NCBI GenBank assembly: GCA_949316235.1
Contig: OX438755.1
Span: forward strand, 19,491,151 to 19,555,150
DNA from: Oegoconia quadripuncta
Lineage: Eukaryota > Arthropoda > Insecta > Lepidoptera > Autostichidae
Reading direction: 5' to 3'
Length of the DNA: 64,000 bases
Shown: positions 20,584 through 31,690 of the stretch, one piece after another
How the letters are laid out: every line of letters starts with the position of its first letter
How positions within the stretch are numbered: the stretch's first letter is position 1
Position numbers and translations under genes: made by a program
The notes under the pieces: model-generated
Told to the model about the DNA's origin: nothing
What the model saw: the letters and a program-made list of their open reading frames with translations, nothing else
The model's database searches: none

Positions 20584-21077
20584 TAATATATTGTCTATCA
20601 AATGATATACACTATACACCGATCAAGATGTAAAGGAAAATATGACAAAATCCAGCCAAGACTCTCAAAACAATATCATAAACGTTAAGCCTGCTACCTT
20701 AATTATGTTACCGACTATACCATGTAAGCGCCATAGAAAATTTAGAAAATTTTCGAGAAACTGTGATAAGATATTATCATCCACACACAACCAATTGATT
20801 TTCGAACCAATTTCCATCAAACTCAAAACCGTATTCAAATCGATCTAGCCGTTCTGACCCTACAATGCCGCAGAAAGGTAGATACTTCAAACTAAAGCTC
20901 TTTTGCAATGGGCTAAAAATCCTGTTTTATGAAAAAATAGCAAGGTTCCACCATATTTCAGGCTTAATTGTATTGCTTGAAAAATAACAGCAACTGAAAA
21001 ATCCAATAAAATACCAGTAAGCCAATTATTTTGCTTTCAACGTTTGCGCTGCAAATAAAATATAAAACTGATTAAAT
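20584..21077. other. Intergenic, nothing recognised
   Basis: The frame 20642-20848 has no recognisable motif and is not called. Confidence 0.3.
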
Positions 21078-21211
21078 AACCAATCAGACGCCGGATTAAA
21101 TCTTCACCGACCAATGAGTACGGGAGCGGGTGACATCATGCAGCCAATCAGGGCGGAAGAAGCCGGTGACGTCATCTGCTCGGATTACCCCGCAATGAAG
21201 GTAAGATGGCG
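21078..21211 (+). promoter_or_regulatory. CCAAT/CRE/YY1-like cluster, candidate promoter
   Basis: Within 134 bases there are three CCAAT boxes in one orientation (21080-21084, 21111-21115 and 21144-21148), spaced 31 and 33 bp. There is a TGACATCA word (21131-21138), a consensus CRE TGACGTCA (21167-21174) and AAGATGGCG (21203-21211), which is like YY1/Pho. The AT content drops locally. CCAAT boxes at about 32-bp spacing are typical of NF-Y-controlled promoters in animals (known from that family). GCAATGAAG|GTAAGA at 21193-21206 could be a start codon followed by a splice donor. No transcript can be confirmed, and no further exon was found. Confidence 0.45.
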
Positions 21212-21495
21212 ATATTGAAAAGAAATATACGAAGAGCGTTTAATTTTAGTTGAAAGAGCTTTGTCCATTTATAAATCTGATCAGTGATTGAAAATCTGAG
21301 CTAATAGAGTGTGTGTCTGTATTTGGCGTTGTAGCGCCAAAACAGCTGAACGGGTTTGAAAATGGTTTTTTTGTTTTCAAAGCTGTTTGTTGCGAGGTTG
21401 CTTCGTCATTTTTGGTGGTTTTCGGTTCAGCCGTTTCAATGATATTTTAAATTTAAATAACACAGTTCTTTCGTATGATATTAATATTGACCAAG

Positions 21496-21722
21496 GACCG
21501 ATTCGTGTAGTGGTATGGTGATGTAGTGGAGTGACTGTTGCGGGTACGAATCCCGCTAGAGGAAAATGTTTGTGTGATGTATACGAACATTTATTCCCGA
21601 GTCATGGATGTTACATAAATATTTATGTATCCGTTATCTAGTATCCATAGTACAAGCTTTGCTTAGTTTCGGAGGTCGTTTGGGACAAGATGGTTGGTTA
21701 AGTGTCCAATATTTATTTATTT
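21496..21722 (+). mobile_element. SINE family D, plus strand
   Basis: 'ACCGATTCGTGTAGTGG' (A-box region), 'TTGCGGGTACGAATCCCGCT' (B box with one change), 'ATGTTTGTGTGATG' and a tail ending at 'GTCCAATATTTATTTAT'. A short duplication lies in the head (GTAGTGG twice). Confidence 0.75.
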
Positions 21723-21801
21723 TGCACGTTTCTTAAATTTACAATTTGTTATGTTAGATGCATTTCCCAAACGTATTACGTTATATATTTAAAGCATTAT
21801 A

Positions 21802-22204
21802 TTAGGTCCTTACCTATGAAATTGGCGTTTTGTATGAAGAATTTTATTAAGACTGTTTTCTCCATACAAACATTTTTGTTTTTTTTTTGGGAACGGCAAA
21901 TCCAAATTTAGCTAAACTTTATGTGTATTATCGGATAACATAAAGTAAAGTATAGGCAGCGTTAATTTTTAAAAGTAACCGCTTTATAAATTTTTCAGCG
22001 AATCTAAGAAATTATTATGGGAAGCAAATGAAAAGAGCTCTGTTAATTTTTTTTTTTAATGTGATTTAGCCCAGAAATTTAAAAATATTTCATGTGAAAC
22101 CTTGAAATAAAAAAACAAATTTTGATATAGCTTTGAAAATCGCAGGAATTGGTACATTATGATTAACGAAGAAAAAAACTCCAATTTCATAGATAAATAC
22201 CCAA
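21802..22204 (+). mobile_element. Mariner-ended MITE, family B, complete
   Basis: It starts TTAGGTCCTTACCTATGAAA and its right end is the inverted relative (TTTCATAGATAAATACCCAA). It is flanked by TA on both sides, as for Tc1/mariner elements. It is 403 bp with no open frame. The terminus resembles the 3' terminus of the mariner copy at 43.7-44.88 kb, whose transposase type could have mobilised it. Confidence 0.75.
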
Positions 22205-22917
22205 TATTTAAAATAATTTCAAAACTGTCCGCTAGGGGCGCTGCACGTTTCTTCATATAAATCACGTAATCACGATACCTATAATTTTAAATCGTAACAA
22301 AACTCACACTTCGCATACAATTGTAATAGGTATCATTATGACCAATCAAACGTTTATATTTCCTTTGATTATTTATTTTTCATATGACGATGGATTACTG
22401 TAATAGCTGAAGTGTATTTCCCGAGGACAGTCGGAACGACAAGTGTTTTTTTGGACTACCAAAGAAGATAGAGCTAGAAAGATCTTTATTATGTAGTTTA
22501 AAAAATTAAAAACACGCGCTACATTTCCACCATCCATCTCCTGGCTCCATCATCAGATCGTCGACACCAAGTGTTTTTTTTTTTTTTTTTTTTTTATGCA
22601 CAACGGGTTTGTACTTGACCTCAATCCCTGTGTAATATATTAGACTCGTCAAAACGAAAATTCGACCACATCCTGGCTCCATCATTAGACCAGCTCCAAG
22701 ATACCAAATTATAGTTTTGTTATCCGAACTACATCTACATACAAAGTTTCATATCGATACGACAATTAGAAGTAAGTTTAAATTAACTTACAAGATTTGA
22801 TTACATTGTTAGTTACTAGTAAATCAGTGTCGGTCCAAGGAAGGAGGGTAATAAACTTGTATGTATGTAGATCGCTTTTGCCATACCTACTATTGTCACT
22901 TATACCGACGGTAGGCT
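22205..22917. other. Intergenic with small repeat scraps
   Basis: SINE-A tail scrap at 22573-22627 (T-run, ATGCACAACGGG, TTGTACTTGACCTCAATC). 'CTCCTGGCTCCATCATCAGA' at 22538-22557 and 'ATCCTGGCTCCATCATTAGA' at 22669-22688 are two copies of a dispersed repeat of unknown class. Confidence 0.4.
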
Positions 22918-23160
22918 TCTTTTTCTTTTCGTGTCGAGGCAAGTTTCAAATTTTATATGACTAAAACTTATTGGCCTTCTGCTACCCGACCATCAACGCT
23001 CACTGCGATCTGGCGCTGTCTGTGGTGTGTATTAAATGGAGTCCAGCTTCACTTGGCTCATTTTCGCATCACATTAGCTACACTCCCATTTTCTGGGAAG
23101 AAAGTAGGACTTTCCTTCTTTCATACTTTTTCACCCTTAAATTATTTATTTAATTAGTCT
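22918..23160 (-). mobile_element. LINE 3' fragment, minus strand
   Basis: 'TTTTCGTGTCGAGGCAAGTT' followed by 'TCAAATTTTA' is shared with the minus-strand LINE end at 50043, including a downstream CTGTCTGTGGTGT. The open frames here are not host genes. Confidence 0.45.
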
Positions 23161-24019
23161 GGACTAGACTAGCAATAGAGTCACGCAGTATAACACTCAG
23201 CCAAGAATCTACCAGTCTGGTAGACACTTTTATAATGGACGAGGATGTTTGGAAAGACATGGTAAAACATCCTTTATTCATAGAATATACTCAACAAATA
23301 GTTATTATTAATAAAAGAGGTGTCGGACTTGCTAATCCTAGCGTCAGGTGACCTCGGCGGGCGCCTTCTTTGCACAAATACTAAGCCTGGCGGTGCAGCG
23401 GGGACACGCGGACAATGCTCGAGGCGCTACACTTTTAATAATTATGTAAATATAATAATTTTTATTTATTTTTGTTGAGTGATAAAACAGCCGCATTACT
23501 TTCAAAACCAGCGCCTTAAGACAGTTTGCTTCGACTGTACACGGTCATAATAACTGCATAATATCGATCTGTCAATTGCCATGTAGCTAGCTATTGACAC
23601 AGAAATAGACACAAGACGTCCATTTCCCATGACAGATAATCTTTTATTTACATAGTAACTAATGGCATAGTACAGTCTATACCTAATAAATATTAAATTA
23701 GATTGGAAAGAGTCCATTTGCTGTAAGTGTTCGTTCTCGAAAGAATATCTAGGCTACAAAAAACGAAGTTTCAGTTTTAATGTATTTGGCGCTTCATTTG
23801 ATAAATGATCTTACCAGTACGAGGATATCCAAGGAGATTACATGTAGGGTTCGAGACGATGGGTCCCTGTGGCTCTGAGGCAAAACGCCTATGGGCCTGC
23901 AGTCTCGACATAGATAGCGATCGTTATGTTATCGAATTCGGTCGTTAAGTCCTGACAATGTTATTTTAATTGGAGAATTAGAGTCTTTAGTATCAAAATA
24001 TCGGTTTCCATTGAAACTA
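23161..24019. other. Intergenic, unclassified GC-richer patches
   Basis: Patches at 23340-23435 and 23845-23905 (…GGTCCCTGTGGCTCTGAGG…) are GC-richer and look like repeat or old coding fragments, but I cannot name them. Confidence 0.25.
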
Positions 24020-24180
24020 CGATTCAATGGAAACTGGGGGCTGGTCCAAGACCTGTGGGCGCGTCTCATCGAGGCTTCTGGTTACGGCAGAGCAGGCGAC
24101 TTCCTATACAGAGAATAAGTGTCGCTATTCACCGCGGGAACCTGCTTGCCTATTGGGCACTAATGCCGCCTCGAAGATGC
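24020..24180 (+). pseudogene. Possible R1-type LINE protein fragment
   Basis: One frame reads LVQDLWARLIEASGYGRAGD and, after a stop, another continues with Leu/Ala-rich sequence. The pattern 'L..RL.EA.G..RAG..L' resembles the C-terminal part of R1-group LINE proteins. This is a resemblance only. It is broken by stops and short. Confidence 0.3.
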
Positions 24181-24224
24181 ACTTTTTTTATCTATTTATA
24201 GTAAAACAAATAATTAAATAACTA

Positions 24225-24733
24225 TTAGGTTATTACCTATGAAATTAGCGTTTTGTATGAAGAATTTCATTAAGACTGTTTTCTCCATTTTTTTTTTTTT
24301 TTTTTTTATGCATAACGGGTTGGTACTTGACCTCAATCACACCTGATGTTAAGTGAAGATTAAGTGAAGATACAAACATTTTTGATTTTTTTTGGGAACA
24401 GCAAATCCAAATTTAGCTAAACTTTATGTGTAATATCGGATAACATTAAGTTAAGTATAGGCAGCGTTAATTTTTAAAAGTAACCGCTTTATAAAAGTTT
24501 CAGCGAATCTAAGAAATGATTAAGAGAGAAGCACAAGAGCTCTGTTCAAATTTTTTTTATTATGTGATTTAGCCCAGAAATTAAAAAATATAACATGTGA
24601 AACCTTGAAATAATATTCCACTTTCCAAATAAAAAACAAATTTGGATATAGCTTTCAAAATCGCTGGAATTGGTACATTAACTGGTATGATTAACGAAGA
24701 AAAAAAACTCCAATTTCATAGGTAAAGACCCAA
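24225..24733 (+). mobile_element. Mariner-ended MITE, family B, split by SINE A
   Basis: Starts TTAGGTTATTACCTATGAAA, ends TTTCATAGGTAAAGACCCAA, with TA on both flanks. The body is interrupted after 'GTTTTCTCCAT' by the SINE tail at 24289-24370 and then resumes with 'ACAAACATTTTTGATTTT'. Confidence 0.75.
24289..24370 (-). mobile_element. SINE family A tail, nested in a MITE
   Basis: T-run, ATGCATAACGGG, TTGGTACTTGACCTCAATCA, then CCTGATGTTAAGTGAAG with 'TTAAGTGAAGA' duplicated. It inserted after the mariner-ended MITE did, which gives a relative age order. Confidence 0.65.
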
Positions 24734-26870
24734 TATGTTCGATATCAAATTAGAATGTCACAAACATCATTATGATGTGAACACTGGCCCTTCCACTTGG
24801 TAATCGACTAAAATGTAGGTATCAGTCCGTCTCCTTCCCCACATAAACGTCGCAATTACTTCTAAATAATTATTTAATTTCAACAATTGCACATTATTGT
24901 GAGAAACAAGCATATGCGATACTTATTTCAACGAATTATAGAACTGTACCAGGATTATTACAAGGAATTACAGCGACGTCGCAATCTAAATTTTCAACTA
25001 TGAGTCAACTAATGATGGAGCTGGGTACGTATTGAATAGCAAGGTGTTGACCTACATTCAGCTCTGTAATTTGCACTCATTAAGTTTGAATTCGAACGTG
25101 TTGTTTTCCTCCTTATCTCTTACCCATTATGACATTTTTCAATCTACTATATAGATGAAGACAAATACGAAAGACAAGGCTGTATGGTCTTTTGATCCTT
25201 GCCTGCCAATAAGTGGCGAATTTAACAACAACTACTATATAGTTTAGGACAGTATACATACTCGTACATACACATAATAACAAGTGAAATCCATCATCAT
25301 TTTCACGGCTCTGGATACTAGGCTAGAGACAGTGTGGACAGATTTTTTTTCGACCTTAAAAGACTAAAGCTCCAAATAATATGGCCAGTAAAAATATTGC
25401 CGCGGATATAACCTTACAGAATCGATAGCCAGTAGGTAAAAAAATCCTACATAGCTTCTTAAAATAGATAAACCGAATAAAAAGATTTCGGATCTTAGAT
25501 CTATATTTATTATTGAGACAATGTACTAAGAATCACTTGCACGATTGGCCAACAAACTATTGGTTGTTCTCCTAATAATTAGGAAGACATTGCCTAGACT
25601 TACGCCATTATAATGCTGAGAAACAGGGGTCGGTAATTTCCCCATAACTTTTCAATTTGGCGATCAGAAAGCGGTATATCCACTGCTCTCAGTAAAACAT
25701 AATTGTATGAAAATTCATTACTTCATACTTATTTTTCTTATTTCAAGTAACTGACCAAGGAAGCCATTTAAAAAAGTTTGATTACAAAACTTGTAGGCAC
25801 TCGTCTAAAGTAGATTCAAATTAAGAACAATCCTGGTTGCACGCCGCGACTGCGATAGCCTTTTTCTACATTTGAATTTAAAAAAAAACGTTGAAATAAT
25901 TTTATTTGCCGCGCGTGATCGCGCAAAAGTATGGCGGATTTCAGTGAAAAGGGAATGAAAATTGCATTTTAAAAAAGCTTTTTCGTTGTAGTTGGAACAC
26001 AAACAGAGTATGGATTCCGTATTACATGTTTTATAAATCACTTTCGCACGGTCCGAAACTAGTATTTATTTTATTTATTTACTTTTTGAAAGATTTACAG
26101 ATTCATTAACGGTATAAAAAATCTATCACTAAAACTATGCTTATTGGAGGGTTTTGGGCTAACCACAGACCTATAAAGGTCTGTGGGCTAAACTAACGAA
26201 ACTATTCAAATCAGACCGCCAACCGAACCTCACCAGTTGCCTCACACGCCCCCTGACTGCGCTCTCTCAGAATACAACCCGGCCGGGTGAAAAATAATGG
26301 AATAGTCCCCTCGCAATCATGAATTAGCCCAGGGAAAATACGATAACAAATTAGCTTAGTTAGACATAATTCAGAACCGACTTATATAATATATAGAGGT
26401 ATAATAGAGACGTAATTTTGAAGAAAAAAAACGGGCGCTTAGTCTAGATTTTTTTTTAAAACCCTATTTTTAATTTGTATCTTAATAACAATAAATACTA
26501 ACTGATATTCAATTAGGTAGACTTTTGTTAAACACAGTTAACTTATTGATGGATAAAAAACTAAGCATATTATAGTAGGCATGCATGTGTTTTAGCTAAA
26601 AGTGTCGTCGAGCTGCATTGCCTAAGAAATAAAAATGAGAAAGCTACTATTTTGTAACGATAATTTCCCTAAATGTTTTGAATTTAAAGAAATACCCATC
26701 AATTGAGCATTTTTTTTAAGAAACAAATTTTTCAACTTTAGCTTATTTAGTTAGGTACTTAAGTTACTTAATACTTGTGTTTCTTACAAATGGTTAATTA
26801 TTAGCAATTGTTACTACATTTACAACACCTTATTAAATGTTTCAAGAAAATCGCGGTTATTCGTTGTAGT
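24734..26870. other. 2.1 kb intergenic, nothing recognised
   Basis: No gene or repeat family could be supported. The minus-strand frame 25805-26041 has no known motif. Confidence 0.3.
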
Positions 26871-26921
26871 AAACAAACTATTTAGCCAAATATTTTGTAT
26901 ATTTGGCTAAATAGTTTGTTT
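26871..26921. repeat. Perfect 23-bp hairpin
   Basis: Arms at 26871-26893 and 26899-26921 are exact inverted copies (left arm begins AAACAAACTATTTAGCC) separated by a 5-base loop. No transposon end is recognised around it. The neighbouring AAGCTTAAGCTTTAAGCT is also self-complementary. Confidence 0.85.
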
Positions 26922-27332
26922 AAGCTTAAGCTTTAAGCTCGTCTACTTATAAAAAATACAAAAATAAAAGACAGTATTATTAGGCCCGTGCAGAAAATGT
27001 CTACCTACCACAGGCTATTCAATACATAACCATCGCAATTTAAAAAAAAAACTGTTATCGCACGGCACCCTATCAAAAAAGTCATCAACAGAAGTTAATA
27101 GGAACCATACAAACTTATTTAATCCTAACTTTTTTTGTCCGGTTCGGACCTCCAACATTTCTACCTTTTACAGTCATCGAGAGTACCTAGAGGGCATGTT
27201 TGGGTCGTTTCCGTTTTCTTTTTTAATTTCATTTTTTTCTGTTTACTCCGTGTTTTAATTTACTCTTTTTTTTTTCAATAAATGTAATTGTGAAACCCTA
27301 ATATTTTATTAAATAAAAGAAGCATATATCTA
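26922..27332. other. AT-rich intergenic, nothing recognised
   Basis: No gene or repeat was recognised. Confidence 0.3.
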
Positions 27333-27745
27333 CAAATTGGAGTTTCTTTCTTCGTTAATCATATGTAGCAATTCCTGCGATTTTCAAAGCTATATCCAAA
27401 TTTGTTTTTTATTTGGAAAATGAAATATTATTTCAAGATTTCCCATGAAATATTTATTTTATTTTTGGGCTAAATCACATAATAAAAAAAATTGGAACAG
27501 AGCTCTTTTCATGTGCTTCCCATAATCATTTCTTAGATTCGCTGAAACTTTTATAGAGCGGTTACTTTTAAAAATTAACGCTGCCTATACTTAACTTAAT
27601 GTTATCCGATAATACACACAAACTTTAGCTAAATTTGGATTTGCCGTATTTGCCGTTCCCAAAAAAAATCAAAAATGTTTGTATGGAGAAAACAGTCTAA
27701 TGAAATTTTTCATACAAAACGCCAATTTCATAGGTAAGGACCTTA
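27333..27745 (-). mobile_element. Mariner-ended MITE, family B
   Basis: Minus-strand copy. The 5' end is at the right (reverse of ...AATTTCATAGGTAAGGACCTTAA). The outermost bases of the left end are degraded ('CTACAAATTGGAGTTTC'). It contains the usual 'AACAGAGCTCTTTTCATGTG' and 'TTAACGCTGCCTATACTTAA' blocks. 'GCCGTATTTGCCGTTCCC' shows a small internal duplication. Confidence 0.75.
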
Positions 27746-28389
27746 ATATTTATACCTGTTCGGCTCTACTCTAAGTTTGAACGATAACGAAAAATGGATC
27801 GAAACGGCCGCTTTTCTAGATTATGAATTTTGACCTTTTATGTTACCAAAAGGTTACAATTTATTTAATTACCAATTGTATGTCAGCCCTACATAGCTAT
27901 AACAAACAAACATCATTCGAAGTATTTTCATTCCAATAATAAATCTATTGTTAAGCCGTCCGTCCATATCTCGTTCCATTTAGACTGGGGATCGATTGTT
28001 CAAATCTAGCACAGACTACCTCGTTTGAGTCTACATACCTATTACTTTATGTTACAAAAATAAACAATACCTAAAAGAGTGACATGGTTATTTTGAATAA
28101 CAAAACGCGCGACACAATGGTTGGCAAACATATCTTGCGAACGTCACTAGAAGACCAAAGTTCGATTTTTTATGTGATGCCAAGTCTATACGCTGGGTCC
28201 TCATTACAGAATGAATCAAGTCTATGTATTATTGATTTTCCGACGTATAAAAATATGAATCTATCTGTCCTTTCCAATTGGTTTTAAATAGGGATAATGA
28301 TATAAATTTGTTCTGTACTAAATAATATGTTAAGATAACTTAAGAAACGTTACAGTGAAATGCAGTGAAGTGGCCACGCTAAACAAGGA
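27746..28389. other. Intergenic, nothing recognised
   Basis: The frame 28084-28287 has no recognisable motif. Confidence 0.3.
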
Positions 28390-28647
28390 AATATCCGTGA
28401 GCATACACACAGCGCCATTTAGTTCCACACTAAGCAACTAGGCTTGTATTATGGATACCAGATGGTTGATAAACTACACAAATACATTGTGTTTTTGTAA
28501 ATAAATACATATATGAATGAAAAACATTCATAACTCGGGTACACATGTCCGTATTCATCATACAAACATATGCCCCTTGTGGGATTCGAACCCGCGACCT
28601 CATGGTACAGCAGTCATAGTTTCTAACCACAACACCAAACAGGTCGT
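28390..28647 (-). mobile_element. SINE family E
   Basis: B box 'GGTCGCGGGTTCGAATCCCA' on the minus strand, body 'AACTCGGGTACACATGTCCG', end 'AGCGCCATTTAGTTCCAC'. Here the head reads 'TAACCACAACACCAAACAGG' with no insert, so it serves as the empty-site reference for the 29-bp insertion at 4206-4248. Confidence 0.8.
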
Positions 28648-28654
28648 TAAATTA

Positions 28655-28831
28655 ACTATAATAGTCATATAGGTATTCAAATGGGAAAGTTTGTGTGTGT
28701 ATGTATGTTTGTTACCTCTTCACATCTAAACGTCTGTACTGATTTGGATGAAATTTGGTTCGTAGACAGGTTAGGATCAGGAAACTCTTGTTGAACCAAT
28801 TTTGATGAAATGTCGCAGGCAACAGCGAGTC
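28655..28831 (-). mobile_element. Lep1/Helitron-like repeat, minus strand
   Basis: 'GGGAAAGTTTGTGTGTGTAT', 'GTTACCTCTTCACATCTAAA' and 'GATTTGGATGAAATTTGGTT' are the reverse of the blocks seen at 39835 and 52498. It abuts the LINE tail on the right. Confidence 0.6.
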
Positions 28832-29400
28832 TCAAACTCAAACTCAAAGCATTTTATTTCAACGTAAGATACATGATATCATTTGTTGAATGTCAATTTA
28901 AATCTATTGGAAATAAAAATAGGGCTAAGCATTTTTCGGTCAGTCAGTATGTCCAAGCTACCACCGCTTCGGAAAGGGAAATCATCTGTGGGAAAAGAAG
29001 CGGCGCAAGAAACCCACAGGATCATTTTCTTTTCTTTTCTTTTTTTTTATATATAAAAGTATACAACTAATACAATTTTATATTTTTTGGGAGCTGGGCG
29101 AAGTATACCAAGCGTTTTTGTCATTTAGGTAGTCACTAATTTTGTAATAACCTTTTTTTGTTAATGTTGTTTTGACATGGTTTTTAAATTGTTTTTCATT
29201 TAGATTAATGATATTTTCAGGTATAAGGTTATAAAAGCGTATACAGTGTCCCATAAATGATGTATTAACTTTGCTCAGTCTGAACATAGGGGTGGCTAAT
29301 TTGTCCTTATGTCTCAAATTTAAGTTATGCTTATCGCAATTTTTTGGGAATGCAGGGAATGCATGGGAGTTATTCATAAGTCCCAAAACCTCTTAAAACT
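28832..29400 (-). mobile_element. LINE 3' end with coding C-terminus
   Basis: On the minus strand a LINE protein end (29078-29386) reads ...NLNLRHKDKLATPMFRLSKV..., ...MGHCIRFYNLIPENI... and ...GYYKISDYLNDKNAW. It is followed by a 3' region and a (TTTGAG)n tail at 28832-28850. It is related to the family of 43226 and 56346 (IRFYNKVP; YYKISDYLDDKNAW) but a different subfamily. The reverse-transcriptase part is missing, as expected for 5'-truncated LINE insertions. Confidence 0.75.
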
Positions 29401-29934
29401 AAAGGCACTTACTGCATTATGGTCGATTCAATTAAATTGATAATCTTAACCATTCCATATCGGTACTATGAGATGGTGTGCATAATATGCATGTGACGTG
29501 TACAATCACAGAATAATTAATAGATACAATTCCCCATGCGGATAGTTACCTAGGCTATCGACTATCGACCGATACCAAGAATAGAAAACTGTGTTCGCAA
29601 ATTATAGTTCATCGATCGTCCAATGCAACTCAGTTGCACGGCCTGACCTAATAAATAAATGTAACGATCGAGTTTCTGGCAATAATTACTCAATGCAAAG
29701 GAAATTTCTCGTACATAATTTTAATTGGTGACATACTAGCTGTAGAAAAGTGAAAATTTCATTAAAATCGGTATAGTAGTTCGAGTTACTAACTAGTTTC
29801 TAAACTCAGAAATGTAGGACGACCTTTGTGTAACATTACATTAGTAATGAATTTATTTGTAATAGTTCCGATAAAAAGGCAAAGCTGATCATTCCTCAGT
29901 GAGATAAACTGTATTAAACGATTGAACTTTTTGA
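29401..29934. other. Intergenic, nothing recognised
   Basis: No gene or repeat was recognised. Confidence 0.3.
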
Positions 29935-30130
29935 ACCGGTTGGTGTAGTGGATGGTGGTTGGTGTAAATGTTTGTGTGATGAATACGAACATTTATTCCC
30001 GAGTCATGGATGTTTATACAAATATTTATGTAGGTATGTTTATCCGTTATCTAGTATCCATAGCACAAGCTTTGCTTAGTTTGGGACTAGATGATTGGTG
30101 TAAGTGTCCGAAATATTTATTTATTTATAA
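29935..30130 (+). mobile_element. SINE family D with deleted B box
   Basis: The head 'ACCGGTTGGTGTAGTGGATG' passes directly into 'GTAAATGTTTGTGTGATGAA', so the B-box segment present in other copies is gone. The tail is complete (GTCCGAAATATTTATTTATT then A-run). Confidence 0.7.
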
Positions 30131-30748
30131 AAAAAAAAAGAACTCCAGCTGGGTTCTCCAAATGTGAGCCATTGTGATTATCATTTACAGATCCTCGTGA
30201 TAATGAATACACACTATGGATTCAAGCCGCCAACATTTGCAAAGCAGATTATGTGTTACAAAAGATGTTGGTGACATTTGCTTGTCTGTATTGTGTGCTA
30301 CAAAAACCATATTGTACTATTTTGTTTCTTATCAATACGAAGTTATCAGTTTGCAAAGGTTATGTTTACATCACATGGGGTTGACACTTGAATAGTTTAA
30401 CATAAACCGGTAAGATGACGTATCTTATACCGGATGCATTTGCTGATTTCTATATTTTATTACATTCCGTGGCTATTACCCGGTTGCGGCTTGTACGGGG
30501 TATTTCGTTACACGCTGTATAAACTATATTTTTATGACATATATTGTGTAGATATGTGGGTATGTACTTCATTAACGTATGTATTTATTTAAGTAATTTA
30601 TTTTATTGAAATTAGTTTTATCGTATACGCTACCTACCTATTACATAACGCTTCCTAACCCAAAGGTTGTATGGAAGAAATTGCTTTTAGTGATAAAATT
30701 GTATTGTATTGTTTTGTTGTTGTTTGTTATTTAAAGGAAGTTTTAACC
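30131..30748. other. Intergenic with a weak LINE tail
   Basis: 'GGTTGTATGGAAGAAATTGC' and 'TTTTAGTGATAAAATTGTAT' near 30663-30705 resemble the 50.94 kb LINE tail. Otherwise nothing was recognised. Confidence 0.3.
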
Positions 30749-31075
30749 ACCTCCGTGGCTCAATGTAAACAACATTAGATTTACGATTCGGAGGTCGCGG
30801 GTTCGATCCCCAGCGGGGTACATGTTTAAGTACTCGGTTTGGTTGGTGGTAGGGCATTTTAGATGTCCGCCTGGCTAGCTACCACCATCTTATTTAAATC
30901 TGCCGCCAAGCAGCAATGTTAATAGCATTGTTGTGTTTCGGTTGTCAGAGATAAGATAGCTAGTCCCCCAAATGTGTTGGGGTTTCCGGGTCCGTACGCT
31001 TCCACCGTCGACCTCATCTTCACTTAACATCACGTTTGATTGAGGTCAAGTAACAACCCGTTGTGCATAAAAAAA
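30749..31075 (+). mobile_element. SINE family A, full length
   Basis: Head 'CACCTCCGTGGCTCAATGTA' and 'GGTCGCGGGTTCGATCCCCA', body 'GGTTGGTGGTAGGGCATTTT' and 'GTTGTCAGAGATAAGATAGC', tail 'CCGTTGTGCATAAAAAA'. About 327 bp with both Pol III boxes intact, so it could still be transcribed. Confidence 0.8.
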
Positions 31076-31690
31076 TAATAATAAGGAAACTCGTCTGAGG
31101 ATCAATCTTGATCAAAATAATTTGTGTCCACTTGACCAATAGTGTTATTAGGCAATTCGCCCGAAGACGTACAAGGACGAGTAGTCGATTCGACGAACTA
31201 CAAATATTTTTTTTCTTAAGTACATCATAAATGTTACGTTAAACAGATAACGTAATCTGACAGATGATTAAACGGATATAACCCGTTATTAGATATATTT
31301 TAACCCTTGACGAACGGGTGTTTTGTGTGCCGTCAAGCATTGTTTGTGTGTGACCTGTCTATGTCCGGACGTATCTCAGTAATGAATGAGTGATCCGATT
31401 TGAATGCGTTTTTATTTGAAAGATTAATCGAAAGGGGACAGGCAGGTTCATAGCCATGTTTGATGGAAATCGGTCAAGCCGTTTCGAAGATTTAACTTTT
31501 AGCATAGTTGGTTTCGTCTAACAAGATGATGTAATCATTCGTTCTAAATTTTCAATTTATAAGTAATTATTATGGATCATGTTGCCTGAAATATTAATGA
31601 TTGTTAACATTCGGTAGTCTGCAATAGTCAAACTACATGTAAGAAAAAAATCATAGAATTGTGAATCGGTTTAAAAAAATTGGTACCTAT
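31076..31690. other. Intergenic with Helitron-like repeat scraps
   Basis: 'GCCATGTTTGATGGAAATCG' (31455) and 'AAGCCGTTTCGAAGATTTAA' (31477) recur in weaker form at 3570 and 12040. The class is unknown. Confidence 0.35.

Noticed and set aside
28430..28630. 66-codon open frame on the minus strand
   Set aside because: It is the family-E SINE read through. Similar frames at 8976, 14976, 61318 and 62462 have the same origin.
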